The translations under genes and the position numbers were made by a program. DNA of 64,000 nt. Source: Shimwellia blattae DSM 4481 = NBRC 105725. GTDB taxonomy: Bacteria > Pseudomonadota > Gammaproteobacteria > Enterobacterales > Enterobacteriaceae. This document shows, piece after piece, positions 45,567-53,664 of this stretch (its first letter is position 1; each line of letters starts with the position of its first letter). Below the pieces are notes generated by a model, which saw only the letters and a list, made by a program, of their open reading frames with translations, did not search any database and was not told where the DNA came from. Where the stretch lies: NCBI RefSeq assembly GCF_000262305.1, contig NC_017910.1, positions 1,736,001-1,800,000 of the forward strand, read 5' to 3'.

Positions 45567-47471
45567 ATGAAAAAAGGCAGCGTGATGGGCAGCAGCGCGG
45601 GTGATGTCAGCCTGATGGTCGGAAATACCGTCCGGGTTCACGGCAGTGATCTGGTGGTGGGGCGGGATCTCACCCTTGCCAGCCAGCAGGACAGTGAGCG
45701 TTATGACAGCAGACAGCAGAGCCACAGTGCCGGGGGCAGTGTGTCTTCCGGGGGCGGCGCTGTCGGTGTCAGCGCAACGAATACCCGGCGGCACAGCCGT
45801 TATCAGGCCGTGCAGCAGCAGAGCGGTCTGTTTGCCGGTGAGGGGGGATTTGATATTACGGTGGGCAATCATACGCAACTGAACGGGGCGGTAATCGGCT
45901 CTGATGCCACGGCAGATAAAAACCGGCTGGAGACCGGCACGCTGGGGTTCAGCGATCTGCGCAACCGTGCAGAATTTACGGCGCAGCAGCAGAGTACCGG
46001 TATCAGTACCGGCGGCAGTCTGGGCGGGCTGTTTCTGGGCAATATGGCCAGTACCCTGCTGGCCGGGGTGAACCATCACGGCACTGCCGGTTCATCTACG
46101 CAGGCGGCGGTGTCTGAGGGGCAGATACTTATCCGGGATCCGGGTGCGCAGCAGCAGGATCTTAACCTGCTGAGCCGCGATGTGAGCGGGGCTCACCGGT
46201 CGCCGGGCCGGATCTTTGACGGCGCGGCAGAGCAGCGGCGGCTGCAGCAGGCGCAGTTGCTGGCGGAGACTGGTGTGCAGGCGGGAGATATCGCCCGGAC
46301 TCAGGGGGAGATCAACGGGCTGAAAGCGGCGCAGGCGCAGTATCCCGGCTACACGCCGGAGCAGTTGCGTGATACGGCGATTTATAAAGCTGAGGTGCAG
46401 AAATACGGTACGGGCAGCGCTATCCAGCAGGGTATACAGGCGGCCACAGCGGCGATACAGGGTCTGGCAGGGGGGAACCTGGCTCAGGCGCTGACCGGGG
46501 CGGGGGCACCGTATCTGGCTTCTCAAATCCACCGGCTGGCACCGGACGAGGCCGCACGGGCGATGGCGCATGCGGTGGTGGGGGCGGTAACGGCGTATGC
46601 GGCAGGTAATCCGGCGCTGGCGGGGGCTACCGGCGCGGTCAGCGGGGAGCTGATGGCACAGTGGGTGATGAGCCAGCTGTATCCGGGCCGGGGGGTCAGT
46701 GAGCTGACAGAAACGGAGCGGCAGACGGTCAGCGTGCTGGGTACGCTGGCGGCGGGCCTGGCCGGAGGCGTTTCCGGAGGCGGTAGCGTATCTGCCCTGG
46801 CAGGGGCAGAGGCAGGAAGGAATGCGGCGGAGAATAACTCTCTGGCAAACGTATTAGCCGCCGCAAATAAAGCCAATCCGGGTACAGCGGAGAAATGGCA
46901 GGAACAACAGCAGGCCGCAATTAAGGAGGCCTGTAGTGGAAATACACCGGTATCCTGCCAGATGGCTGTGGCGGCGATGGGAAGCGTGATGGTATGGCCG
47001 CTACTGTCCGGCGCGGCAGCAACAACCAGCCTGATAGGTGCCGGAGCCAATGCAGGTGTAGGCCTGCTGATTAACGGTGAAGTAAATCCAAATGACGTTA
47101 TTCTGGGTTACTGGACTGGTGCATTTACTGCGGGAACGGGGTTGTGGGGGACAATCGGCGTGAATGCTGTCAGCGGAGCCGCTTCCAGTTACCTGAAAGG
47201 AGACGATCCGTTGAAGGGCGGGGCAATGAGCGGTGTAGCTTCCGGAATCGGCTATGGTGCCGGTAAGGCTCTTCAGGGATCTTTGGATAACGTATTTAAT
47301 CCTAACTGGAAGAACTGGGAATGGGTGGATATGGGAATGGGGGTATCTAAACCTTTACCAGTTAATCCGATGCCTGGAGTTGTGGGGAATATCTTTGGTT
47401 CTGGCACAACTGAAGCCTCGAATGATCAGGCAAGTAAATGGATTGAAGGCCATTCGGAGAGTAAGAAATGA
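45567..47471 (+). CDS. Orphan 5'-truncated CdiA with toxin end, cassette 2
   Basis: The 634-residue frame begins at an ATG matching a codon inside the main gene (near 41917), without a ribosome-binding site. Just upstream, 45520-45560 still resembles cdiA (GSASQKLTRDT) but carries one extra G, which puts it out of frame. Residues 1-60 are shortened against the main gene by about 170 residues; the FHA-2 end and pretoxin domain follow almost unchanged, then AENN and a cassette 1-type toxin end. The tail ends EGHSESKK. Without signal and secretion domains it cannot be exported alone; it could serve as donor for recombination into the main gene. Confidence 0.85.
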   Translation: MKKGSVMGSSAGDVSLMVGNTVRVHGSDLVVGRDLTLASQQDSERYDSRQQSHSAGGSVSSGGGAVGVSATNTRRHSRYQAVQQQSGLFAGEGGFDITVGNHTQLNGAVIGSDATADKNRLETGTLGFSDLRNRAEFTAQQQSTGISTGGSLGGLFLGNMASTLLAGVNHHGTAGSSTQAAVSEGQILIRDPGAQQQDLNLLSRDVSGAHRSPGRIFDGAAEQRRLQQAQLLAETGVQAGDIARTQGEINGLKAAQAQYPGYTPEQLRDTAIYKAEVQKYGTGSAIQQGIQAATAAIQGLAGGNLAQALTGAGAPYLASQIHRLAPDEAARAMAHAVVGAVTAYAAGNPALAGATGAVSGELMAQWVMSQLYPGRGVSELTETERQTVSVLGTLAAGLAGGVSGGGSVSALAGAEAGRNAAENNSLANVLAAANKANPGTAEKWQEQQQAAIKEACSGNTPVSCQMAVAAMGSVMVWPLLSGAAATTSLIGAGANAGVGLLINGEVNPNDVILGYWTGAFTAGTGLWGTIGVNAVSGAASSYLKGDDPLKGGAMSGVASGIGYGAGKALQGSLDNVFNPNWKNWEWVDMGMGVSKPLPVNPMPGVVGNIFGSGTTEASNDQASKWIEGHSESKK

Positions 47472-47725
47472 GAAATAACAAGTTTAGATGGTTATTTATT
47501 TTCTTATATCTCAATTTGATATTAATGGTGATTTTTCCTTTATGGTTCATGCTCGTACAAATAGGAACAGAATTATTTTATTCCTTATATTACGCTGCAA
47601 CGTTTAGTCTCTCGAATATTGCTTTTATAAAATCAGTTAAGGCCGGTATATTTTGTGGTGGCCTTGCAGGTTCTGGCTATTGGTGGATCTATTATCAGCG
47701 ATACAGAAAAAACAGAAATAGATAG
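47468..47725 (+). CDS. Small membrane protein, immunity candidate 2
   Basis: The 85-residue product has two hydrophobic segments (about 8-38 and 58-74), a SLSNIAFIKSVKAG loop and the basic end YYQRYRKNRNR. Its ATG overlaps the cassette 2 stop by 4 bases, with GGAGAGTAAG upstream. The C-terminal WWIYYQ-YRKNRNR is shared with immunity candidate 3, while the N-terminal halves differ. Confidence 0.7.
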   Translation: MRNNKFRWLFIFLYLNLILMVIFPLWFMLVQIGTELFYSLYYAATFSLSNIAFIKSVKAGIFCGGLAGSGYWWIYYQRYRKNRNR

Positions 47726-47730
47726 TACAA

Positions 47731-47756
47731 AAATCCCAGCCAACCGGCTGGGATTT
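47731..47756 (+). terminator. Terminator after immunity candidate 2
   Basis: A perfect 11-bp stem AAATCCCAGCC / GGCTGGGATTT starts 6 bases past the stop codon. The next toxin cassette joins directly behind it. Confidence 0.75.
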
Positions 47757-47762
47757 AACCTT

Positions 47763-48485
47763 ATGCCTAATCGAGCCGGAGGCGTTTCCGGAGGCGGCAG
47801 CGTATCTGCCCTGGCAGGGGCAGAGGCAGGAAGGAATGCAGCGGAGAATAACTCTCTGGCAAACGTATTAGCCGCCGCAAATAAAGCCAATCCGGGTACA
47901 GCGGAGAAATGGCAGGAACAACAGCAGGCCGCAATTAAAGAGGCCTGTAGTGGAAATACACCGGTATCCTGCCAGATGGCTGTGGCGGCGATGGGAAGCG
48001 TGATGGTATGGCCGCTACTGTCCGGTGCGGCAGCAACAACCAGCCTGATAGGTGCCGGAGCCAATGCAGGTGTGGGCCTGCTGATTAACGGTGAAGTAAA
48101 TCCAAATGACGTTATTCTGGGTTACTGGACTGGTGCATTTACTGCGGGAACGGGGTTGTGGGGGACAATAGGCGTGAATGCTGTCAGCGGAGCCGCTTCC
48201 AGTTACCTGAAAGGAGACGATCCGTTGAAGGGCGGGGTAATGAGCGGCGTAGCTTCCGGAATCGGCTATGGTGCCGGTAAGGCTCTTCAGGGATCTTTGG
48301 ATAACGTATTTAATCCTAACTGGAAGAACTGGGAATGGGTGGATATGGGAATGGGGGTATCTAAACCTTTACCAGTTAATCCGATGCCCGGTATGGCAGG
48401 AAACGTATTGGGTAGTGCGGCAACAGAAATTCTCAATGATCAGCTTGGTAAAGCAGCAGTAAATAGTAGTGGAGGTAATCAATAA
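47763..48485 (+). CDS. Orphan toxin end, cassette 3
   Basis: The coding stretch starts MPNRAGGVSGGGSV and is fused in the pretoxin glycine-rich region just before AENN; from 47775 to about 48387 it repeats cassette 2 (46761-47373) nearly base for base. The 240-residue product is the same toxin end as cassette 2 up to the Pro-Met-Pro-Gly stretch, after which the last 30 residues (ending NSSGGNQ) are unrelated. There is no ribosome-binding site before the ATG at 47763. Confidence 0.75.
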   Translation: MPNRAGGVSGGGSVSALAGAEAGRNAAENNSLANVLAAANKANPGTAEKWQEQQQAAIKEACSGNTPVSCQMAVAAMGSVMVWPLLSGAAATTSLIGAGANAGVGLLINGEVNPNDVILGYWTGAFTAGTGLWGTIGVNAVSGAASSYLKGDDPLKGGVMSGVASGIGYGAGKALQGSLDNVFNPNWKNWEWVDMGMGVSKPLPVNPMPGMAGNVLGSAATEILNDQLGKAAVNSSGGNQ

Positions 48486-48736
48486 TGAGGGAAAAGCCTT
48501 GGTCTCTGATTTTGTTCTATTTGCTTGTTGCCTGCAATGTAGCAATGATTATAGCATTCTTATTTCTATATATTTTAATAAGAGTCTATATCCTACTTGC
48601 GTATCAAATTCCATTTGAGTTGGTTTGGGAAGATACATGGAAATACACCAAAGCCGCATCTTTCTCAGGAACATTGATAGCCCTGGGATGTTGGTGGATT
48701 TATTATCAGCACTACAGAAAAAACAGAAATAGATAG
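48485..48736 (+). CDS. Small membrane protein, immunity candidate 3
   Basis: The 83-residue product has two hydrophobic segments (about 6-38 and 56-72) and ends WWIYYQHYRKNRNR. It overlaps the cassette 3 stop by one base (TAATG), with GGAGGTAATC before it. The N-terminal two thirds differ from candidate 2 although the C-termini agree, in parallel with the toxins, whose bodies agree and whose tails differ. Confidence 0.7.
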   Translation: MREKPWSLILFYLLVACNVAMIIAFLFLYILIRVYILLAYQIPFELVWEDTWKYTKAASFSGTLIALGCWWIYYQHYRKNRNR

Positions 48737-48770
48737 TGCAAAAAATGGCTGATTGATCTGGGGTTTTACT

Positions 48771-48945
48771 TTCGCCGGGAATATGGCGAACACGCTGCTG
48801 GAGGGAGGGCAATAAAGGACATGCGGAAGGGGCGACGCAGTCGGCGGTTAAAGCGGGGCTAAAATCTTTAACAATTTATGAAGAGGCTACAGGATCAGTC
48901 CTCTACTGGCAGCCCGGCATGAAATCTCTCAAGGTTAGGGATTAA
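48771..48945 (+). pseudogene. Remnant of a divergent CdiA end, cassette 4
   Basis: Translated pieces FAGNMANTLLEGG and GHAEGATQSAVKAG resemble the GLFLGNMASTLLAGVNHHG...SSTQAAVSEG region of the other copies but are clearly more distant. They are in different frames. The second piece runs on into IYEEATGSVLYWQPGMKSL and stops at 48943-48945, two bases before the next gene, so it is the last part of a different toxin. This cassette is from another CdiA lineage. Confidence 0.6.
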
Positions 48946-49241
48946 AATGAATTTTAAAATGAGTTGGACACTGGACGAAACAGATGGTAATAAACAGATC
49001 CCACATTGGGATATGGTATTAAATGAGTTTAAACAAATTCAGGGAAAAAAAGGAACCCTTACTCTTGATATACTGAACAGTGGTGATAATAGCGCTGAAA
49101 TGCTTCAGGTTAGAACGGAGAATGGTTATTACTTGATAACATTAGGTGAAATTGTCGAAGATGAATACCAAGTAAGAACGTACTGGGATTCATCTAAACC
49201 TGAGGTAATCCCCCCATTTTTAACGGAGGCGATAAGTAGAA

Positions 49242-50069
49242 TCAGGTCATGCGTTGAATATGCTGCATTGGCGTGAAACCATTCAGTGCCATATTCGGAC
49301 GCTCGTGATTATAAAACCATTGCCAGCGTGTGGCATAGTCCTGCAATTCGTCCAGTGATGTAAACAGGTGCTGTCCCAGCCAGTCATAACGTACAGTCCG
49401 GTTATATCGCTCAATATATGCATTTTGCTGAGGTTTTCCGGGTTGAATAAAACGCAGGGTGATATTCTGCTGAGCAGCCCATGACATCAGTATCTTGCCG
49501 GTATATTCTGGCCCATTATCACATCGTATTGCTGCTGGTTTACCTTTCCACTCAATCAGTTGTTCGAGTGTCCTCACCACACGATTTGCGGGAAGAGAAA
49601 AATCTACCTCAATGGCCAGCGCTTCACGATTAAAGTCATCGATAACATTCAGCAATCGGACGGAACGACCATCCGACAGTTGATCGTGCATGAAGTCCAT
49701 CGACCAGCATTCATTGCGGCTTTCAGGCACCGCCAGCGGCTCGGGCTTATCCCGTTTCAGTCGTTTTTTCGGTTTAATTCGCCTGTTCAGCGACAACTCG
49801 CAATAAATCCGGTATACCCTTTTGTGATTGAACTTAAAGCCTTTTACGTTACGCAGGTACAAAAAGCACAGACCAAAACCCCAGTTGCGCTGACTGTCGG
49901 TGATACGGAGTAGCCAGTCAGCAATAACCGTGTTTTCTTCATTCAGTTGAGGCTGATAGCGATAGCAACTTTCGCTGACAACAAACAACTGGCAGGCAAA
50001 ACGTATGCTGACGCTTCGGTGCCTGACCGCGTCCTGTGCCATCTGCTTTCGCTGCGATGGCTTCACCAC
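49242..50069 (-). CDS. IS3-family transposase OrfB, copy 1
   Basis: The 275-residue DDE transposase has HTH_21 at the N-terminus and an rve integrase core. The catalytic residues are visible in CWSMDFMHD, RCDNGPEYTG and NAYIERYNRTVR. It overlaps orfA by 7 bases, so a fused OrfAB is probably made by -1 frameshifting, as is usual in IS3 elements. It differs from copy 2 by Ala for Val in SWAAQQN. Confidence 0.93.
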   Translation of the reverse strand: MVKPSQRKQMAQDAVRHRSVSIRFACQLFVVSESCYRYQPQLNEENTVIADWLLRITDSQRNWGFGLCFLYLRNVKGFKFNHKRVYRIYCELSLNRRIKPKKRLKRDKPEPLAVPESRNECWSMDFMHDQLSDGRSVRLLNVIDDFNREALAIEVDFSLPANRVVRTLEQLIEWKGKPAAIRCDNGPEYTGKILMSWAAQQNITLRFIQPGKPQQNAYIERYNRTVRYDWLGQHLFTSLDELQDYATRWQWFYNHERPNMALNGFTPMQHIQRMT

Positions 50070-50329
50070 TTTTTTGCCATAGCCTCCTGAATAATTTCGG
50101 CTTTGAGCCGTTCTTCGGCATACATCTTTTTCAGGCGGCGGTTTTCATCTTCCAGCTCTTTTAGTCGGGCCATCATGGATGCATCCATTCCGCCAAAGCG
50201 TGAACGCCACTTGTAGAAACTGGCATTGCTCATACCATGCTCGCGGCACAGTTCAGCAACTGGCGTTCCGGCCTCAGCCTGCTTGAGGATGGCCATGATC
50301 TGGCTGTCGGTAAAGCGTGATTTTTTCAT
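50063..50329 (-). CDS. IS3-family transposase OrfA, copy 1
   Basis: This 88-residue protein has an HTH (FTDSQIMAILKQAEAGTPVAELCREHGMSNASFYKWRSRFGG) and a C-terminal leucine-zipper-like coiled coil (LKELEDENRRLKKMYAEERL). It is identical to the copy 2 protein at 57128. It binds the IS ends. Confidence 0.93.
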   Translation of the reverse strand: MKKSRFTDSQIMAILKQAEAGTPVAELCREHGMSNASFYKWRSRFGGMDASMMARLKELEDENRRLKKMYAEERLKAEIIQEAMAKKW

Positions 50330-50699
50330 AGAGATCTCCCCGGTTCAGATTACGAGAAAATTCTACCTATGAACACACCGGTTTTTCGGGGGGATTACCC
50401 TGATACAGGAGTGATGATTCTTGGAGATTACTGGCCAGAATCTCAACTTACAAAAGACTGTGAACTTATTGTAAAGATCTTAAAAGAGTTTTTTTATACT
50501 GGTAACGTATCAAAGGAGCTTCTTAATTAAAATATAAATCCAAGACTTCAGCATTCTAAGTGGTGCTATAGTTTGATTATATGATGGTGGCGCGATAGAC
50601 CTTGTGGCACGGCAGAGCGGTAGCGTCTGTAGACTGGCCCCAAAACGCTTAACAGCACAAAAATCTTAGGCATAAAGTATAACCAGAAAGGTTGGTCTA

Positions 50700-51080
50700 A
50701 ATGATGTCATCCTGGGGTACTGGACTGGTGCATTGACAGCAGGAACGGGGTTGTGGAGGACAATCGGCGTGAATGCTGCCAGCGGAGTCACTTCCAGTTA
50801 CCTGAAAGGAGACGACCTATTAAAAGGTGGTGTAATGAGTGGAGCGGCATCCGGGCTGGGTTATGGAGTTGGAAAGGTAGTTCAGGGGCAGTTTGATAAA
50901 GTTCTGAACCCAAACTGGAAGAATTGGGAGTGGGTTGATCTGGGGATGGGTATATCCAAACCTATGTCGTTAGAACCATTGCCTGGCACGATAGGTAATA
51001 TTGGAGGCTCGGCATCCACAGAATATACAAATGATCGATTGGGTAAGTTTTTAAGTAATAAATCAGGAGACAAAAAATGA
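50700..51080 (+). pseudogene. Orphan toxin end fragment, cassette 5
   Basis: From 50700 the sequence repeats 44804 onwards (cassette 1) at an offset of exactly 5896 bases, beginning NDVILGYWTGALTAG. It lacks the start of the toxin end and any start signal. The tail (TNDRLGKFLSNKSGDKK) is the same as in cassette 1. Upstream, 50531-50699 shows nothing recognisable. Confidence 0.8.
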
Positions 51081-51331
51081 TATCTTCTGAACAAAAAAAA
51101 CTTTTATCCCTTTTGGCATATATGATAATTGGTAGTGCTGTTGCAGTTTTTACAACAATAATATTAATGTCATTGCTAGTAGATGTATATTTATATTTTA
51201 CTAAGGGAGTGAGTTTTAATTTATACTCATATGATTTTAAGAAACTTTTCCAGGTTAGCCTATTCTGTGGATTTATAGGTGGCGGTGGATGCTGGTCACT
51301 ATATTACCGGAATTATAGGAAGATGAAGTAG
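51077..51331 (+). CDS. Small membrane protein, immunity candidate 5 (copy of candidate 1)
   Basis: The 84-residue product is the same as that at 45181 except for a few changes in the loop between the membrane segments (TKGVSFNLYSYDF against TMGMSFNLYLYDF). It has the same AGGAGACAAAAA site and the same 4-base overlap with the toxin end. Keeping two nearly identical copies intact while the toxin ends are broken fits selection for immunity, but recent duplication explains it equally well. Confidence 0.7.
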   Translation: MISSEQKKLLSLLAYMIIGSAVAVFTTIILMSLLVDVYLYFTKGVSFNLYSYDFKKLFQVSLFCGFIGGGGCWSLYYRNYRKMK

Positions 51332-51339
51332 TAGATTAA

Positions 51340-51365
51340 ATTCCGGTCCCTGAGCCGGAATTTTT
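51340..51365 (+). terminator. Terminator after immunity candidate 5
   Basis: ATTCCGG / CCGGAAT stem followed by TTTTT, the duplicate of the hairpin at 45444. Confidence 0.8.
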
Positions 51366-51462
51366 GCCTCAAGGATAAGTGATTATATAAGAAACCCTGT
51401 AAAACGAACCATTAACGTGGGATCCGCGAGCCAGAAGCTCACTCGGGATACTGGACAGTAAT

Positions 51463-53385
51463 ATGAAAAAAGGCAGCGTGATGGGCAGCAGCGCGGGTGA
51501 TGTCAGCCTGATGGTCGGAAATACCGTCCGGGTTCACGGCAGTGATCTGGTGGTGGGGCGGGATCTCACCCTTGCCAGCCAGCAGGACAGTGAGCGTTAT
51601 GACAGCAGACAGCAGAGCCACAGTGCCGGGGGCAGTGTGTCTTCCGGGGGCGGCGCTGCCGGTGTCAGCGCAACAAATACCCGGTTGCACAGCCGCTATC
51701 AGGCCGTGCAGCAGCAGAGCGGTCTGTTTGCCGGTGAGGGGGGATTTGATATTACGGTGGGCAATCATACGCAACTGAACGGGGCGGTAATCGGCTCTGA
51801 TGCCACGGCAGATAAAAACCGGCTGGAGACCGGCACGCTGGGGTTCAGCGATCTGCGCAACCGTGCAGAATTTACGGCGCAGCAGCAGAGTGCCGGTATC
51901 AGTACCGGCGGCAGTCTGGGCGGGCTGTTTCTGGGCAATATGGCCAGTACCCTGCTGGCCGGGGTGAACCATCACGGCACTGCCGGTTCATCTACGCAGG
52001 CGGCGGTGTCTGAGGGGCAGATACTTATCCGGGATCCGGGGGCTCAGCAGCAGGATCTTAACCTGCTGAGCCGTGATGTGAGCGGGGCTCACCGGTCGCC
52101 GGGCCGGATCTTTGACGGTGCGGCAGAGCAGCGGCGGCTGCAGCAGGCGCAGTTGCTGGCGGAGACTGGTGTGCAGGCCGGAGATATCGCCCGGACTCAG
52201 GGGGAGATCAACGGGCTGAAAGCGGCGCAGGCGCAGTATCCCGGCTACACGCCGGAGCAGTTGCGTGATACGGCGATTTATAAAGCTGAGGTGCAGAAAT
52301 ACGGTACGGGCAGCGCTATCCAGCAGGGTATACAGGCGGCCACGGCAGCGATACAGGGGCTGGCAGGGGGGAACCTGGCTCAGGCGCTGACCGGGGCGGG
52401 GGCACCGTATCTGGCTTCTCAAATCCACCGGCTGGCACCGGACGAGGCCGCACGGGCGATGGCGCACGCGGTGGTGGGGGCGGTAACGGCGTATGCGGCG
52501 GGTAATCCGGCGCTGGCGGGGGCTACCGGCGCGGTCAGCGGGGAGCTGATGGCACAGTGGGTGATGAGCCAGCTGTATCCGGGCCGGGGGGGCAGTGAGC
52601 TGACAGAAACGGAGCGGCAGACGGTCAGCGTGCTGGGTACGCTGGCGGCGGGCCTGGCTGGAGGCGTTTCCGGAGGCGGCAGCGTATCTGCCCTGGCAGG
52701 GGCAGAGGCAGGAAGGAATGCGGTTGAGAATAACCTGCTGGGTGGCAGTGAATGGCTCCAGACGGAAAAAGCCAGGGAGCATGGTGCTGATGTTCTCTCT
52801 TGTAGTGATAATCCTTCCGGTGAAGCCTGTAAGCGGGGGCAGGCTGAAAATAAAGCTTATGCAGCCGCATTAGCGACAGGTAGCGTAGCCCTGTTACCGG
52901 GTGGCGCTCAAGCTATGTGGGGATTAGGTGCTGGGGCGAATGCAGGTATCAGTTATCTGGCGGATGGCACGATAGATCCGGCGAATGCAGTGATAGCGGG
53001 TTGGGTAAATGTTATCAGCATGGGCAATGGCCTGGTGGGTACCGTTGGTTGGAATGCGGCAGGTGGCGCACTGGGTAACTGGATTGATGACAAAGATCCA
53101 CTGTCTGGTGCGCTCATCAATGGTGCTGGTTCTGGTATCGGCTATGGAATTGGTAAAGGGCTCTCATGGGGAGTTAATGCCGGGGCAAACTGGTGGAAAG
53201 GTGGTTGGGATCCGAAGTTTAATCCGACTTTGCAAAAGTATACTGAGATTAAAGGCGATTTTGGTATATCAAAAGAAGTAACACCCAGTAACATTCCTGG
53301 CAGTTTTGGCGACATAGGAGCGTCTTTCTCTTCCGAGTATGGTGGGAAAAAACTCGAACCAATCATTGAGGATAAATTGAAATGA
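51463..53385 (+). CDS. Orphan 5'-truncated CdiA with toxin end, cassette 6
   Basis: The 640-residue frame begins at the same internal ATG as cassette 2 and shares the same upstream extra G, so the two come from one duplication. After the pretoxin domain it has the canonical VENN border (RNAVENNLLGG) and then a toxin end of the main-gene type: ATGSVALLPGGAQAMWGLGAGANAGISYLADGTIDPA, then NWWKGGWDPKFNPTLQKYTEIKGDFGISKEVTPSNIP. The last 30 residues, ending EPIIEDKLK, are unlike the main gene. This is the only intact toxin end of that body type in the window. Confidence 0.87.
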   Translation: MKKGSVMGSSAGDVSLMVGNTVRVHGSDLVVGRDLTLASQQDSERYDSRQQSHSAGGSVSSGGGAAGVSATNTRLHSRYQAVQQQSGLFAGEGGFDITVGNHTQLNGAVIGSDATADKNRLETGTLGFSDLRNRAEFTAQQQSAGISTGGSLGGLFLGNMASTLLAGVNHHGTAGSSTQAAVSEGQILIRDPGAQQQDLNLLSRDVSGAHRSPGRIFDGAAEQRRLQQAQLLAETGVQAGDIARTQGEINGLKAAQAQYPGYTPEQLRDTAIYKAEVQKYGTGSAIQQGIQAATAAIQGLAGGNLAQALTGAGAPYLASQIHRLAPDEAARAMAHAVVGAVTAYAAGNPALAGATGAVSGELMAQWVMSQLYPGRGGSELTETERQTVSVLGTLAAGLAGGVSGGGSVSALAGAEAGRNAVENNLLGGSEWLQTEKAREHGADVLSCSDNPSGEACKRGQAENKAYAAALATGSVALLPGGAQAMWGLGAGANAGISYLADGTIDPANAVIAGWVNVISMGNGLVGTVGWNAAGGALGNWIDDKDPLSGALINGAGSGIGYGIGKGLSWGVNAGANWWKGGWDPKFNPTLQKYTEIKGDFGISKEVTPSNIPGSFGDIGASFSSEYGGKKLEPIIEDKLK

Positions 53386-53624
53386 AACCCTTCAATGAGA
53401 AAATATTAAACCTGCTGATTCTATTTATCGCCTGTATGCTGGGGATTGTGGTTAGTTTCCTGTGTATAGCCTTGTCTATAGACGTTTTAGTTTGGATGCT
53501 AACAGGATCTTTCGATTTGGCAAAGGCCGATATACTTAAAATTATTAAAATTGGTTGTGTGATTGGTACTTTCACTGGTGCTGTTTTTGTTATTGCCAGG
53601 CTATTTAAACTAAAAGGATTTTAG
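53382..53624 (+). CDS. Small membrane protein, immunity candidate 6
   Basis: The 80-residue product has two hydrophobic segments (about 9-40 and 56-74), a SFDLAKADILKIIKIG loop, and ends RLFKLKGF. It overlaps the cassette 6 stop by 4 bases. It is most like immunity candidate 0 (loop SFNFEL, end KGF), matching the fact that the two toxins share a body type. Confidence 0.7.
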   Translation: MKPFNEKILNLLILFIACMLGIVVSFLCIALSIDVLVWMLTGSFDLAKADILKIIKIGCVIGTFTGAVFVIARLFKLKGF

Positions 53625-53664
53625 AGTGAAGATAGGATAAAATTGCATCCACAGAGCTGGGGTT

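Larger units (their letters stand above)
49204..50399 (-). mobile_element. IS3-family element, copy 1 (1196 bp)
   Basis: The element is bounded by the inverted ends GGTAATCCCCCC and GGGGGGATTACC and flanked by direct CTGA copies at 49200-49203 and 50400-50403. It holds overlapping orfA and orfB on the minus strand. The protein types and the 4-bp duplication suit the IS407 subgroup; I do not give a specific IS name. It splits the cassette 4 immunity gene. Confidence 0.93.
48947..50530 (+). pseudogene. DUF6911-like immunity protein gene split by an IS element, cassette 4
   Basis: The gene runs from 48947 to 49203, is interrupted by the IS at 49204-50399, and resumes at 50404 to the TAA at 50528-50530. 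Joining across the IS with one copy of the CTGA duplication restores a 127-residue soluble protein: MSWTLDETDGNKQIPHWDMVL, then SENGYYLITLGE-like ENGYYLITLGEIVEDEYQVR, ILGDYWPESQLTKDCELIVKILKEFF and GNVSKELLN. This resembles DUF6911 proteins found beside CDI toxins, quite unlike the small membrane proteins of the other cassettes. Confidence 0.75.

Noticed and set aside
45567..47471. Calling the orphan a complete independent adhesin
   Set aside because: It has no signal peptide, no TPS domain and no ribosome-binding site, and its upstream DNA is frameshifted cdiA.
48771..48945. Reading this stretch as a separate small gene
   Set aside because: It is in two frames and resembles the GNM-(A/S)-TLL...TQ(A/S)AV region of CdiA, so it is a remnant and not a new gene.
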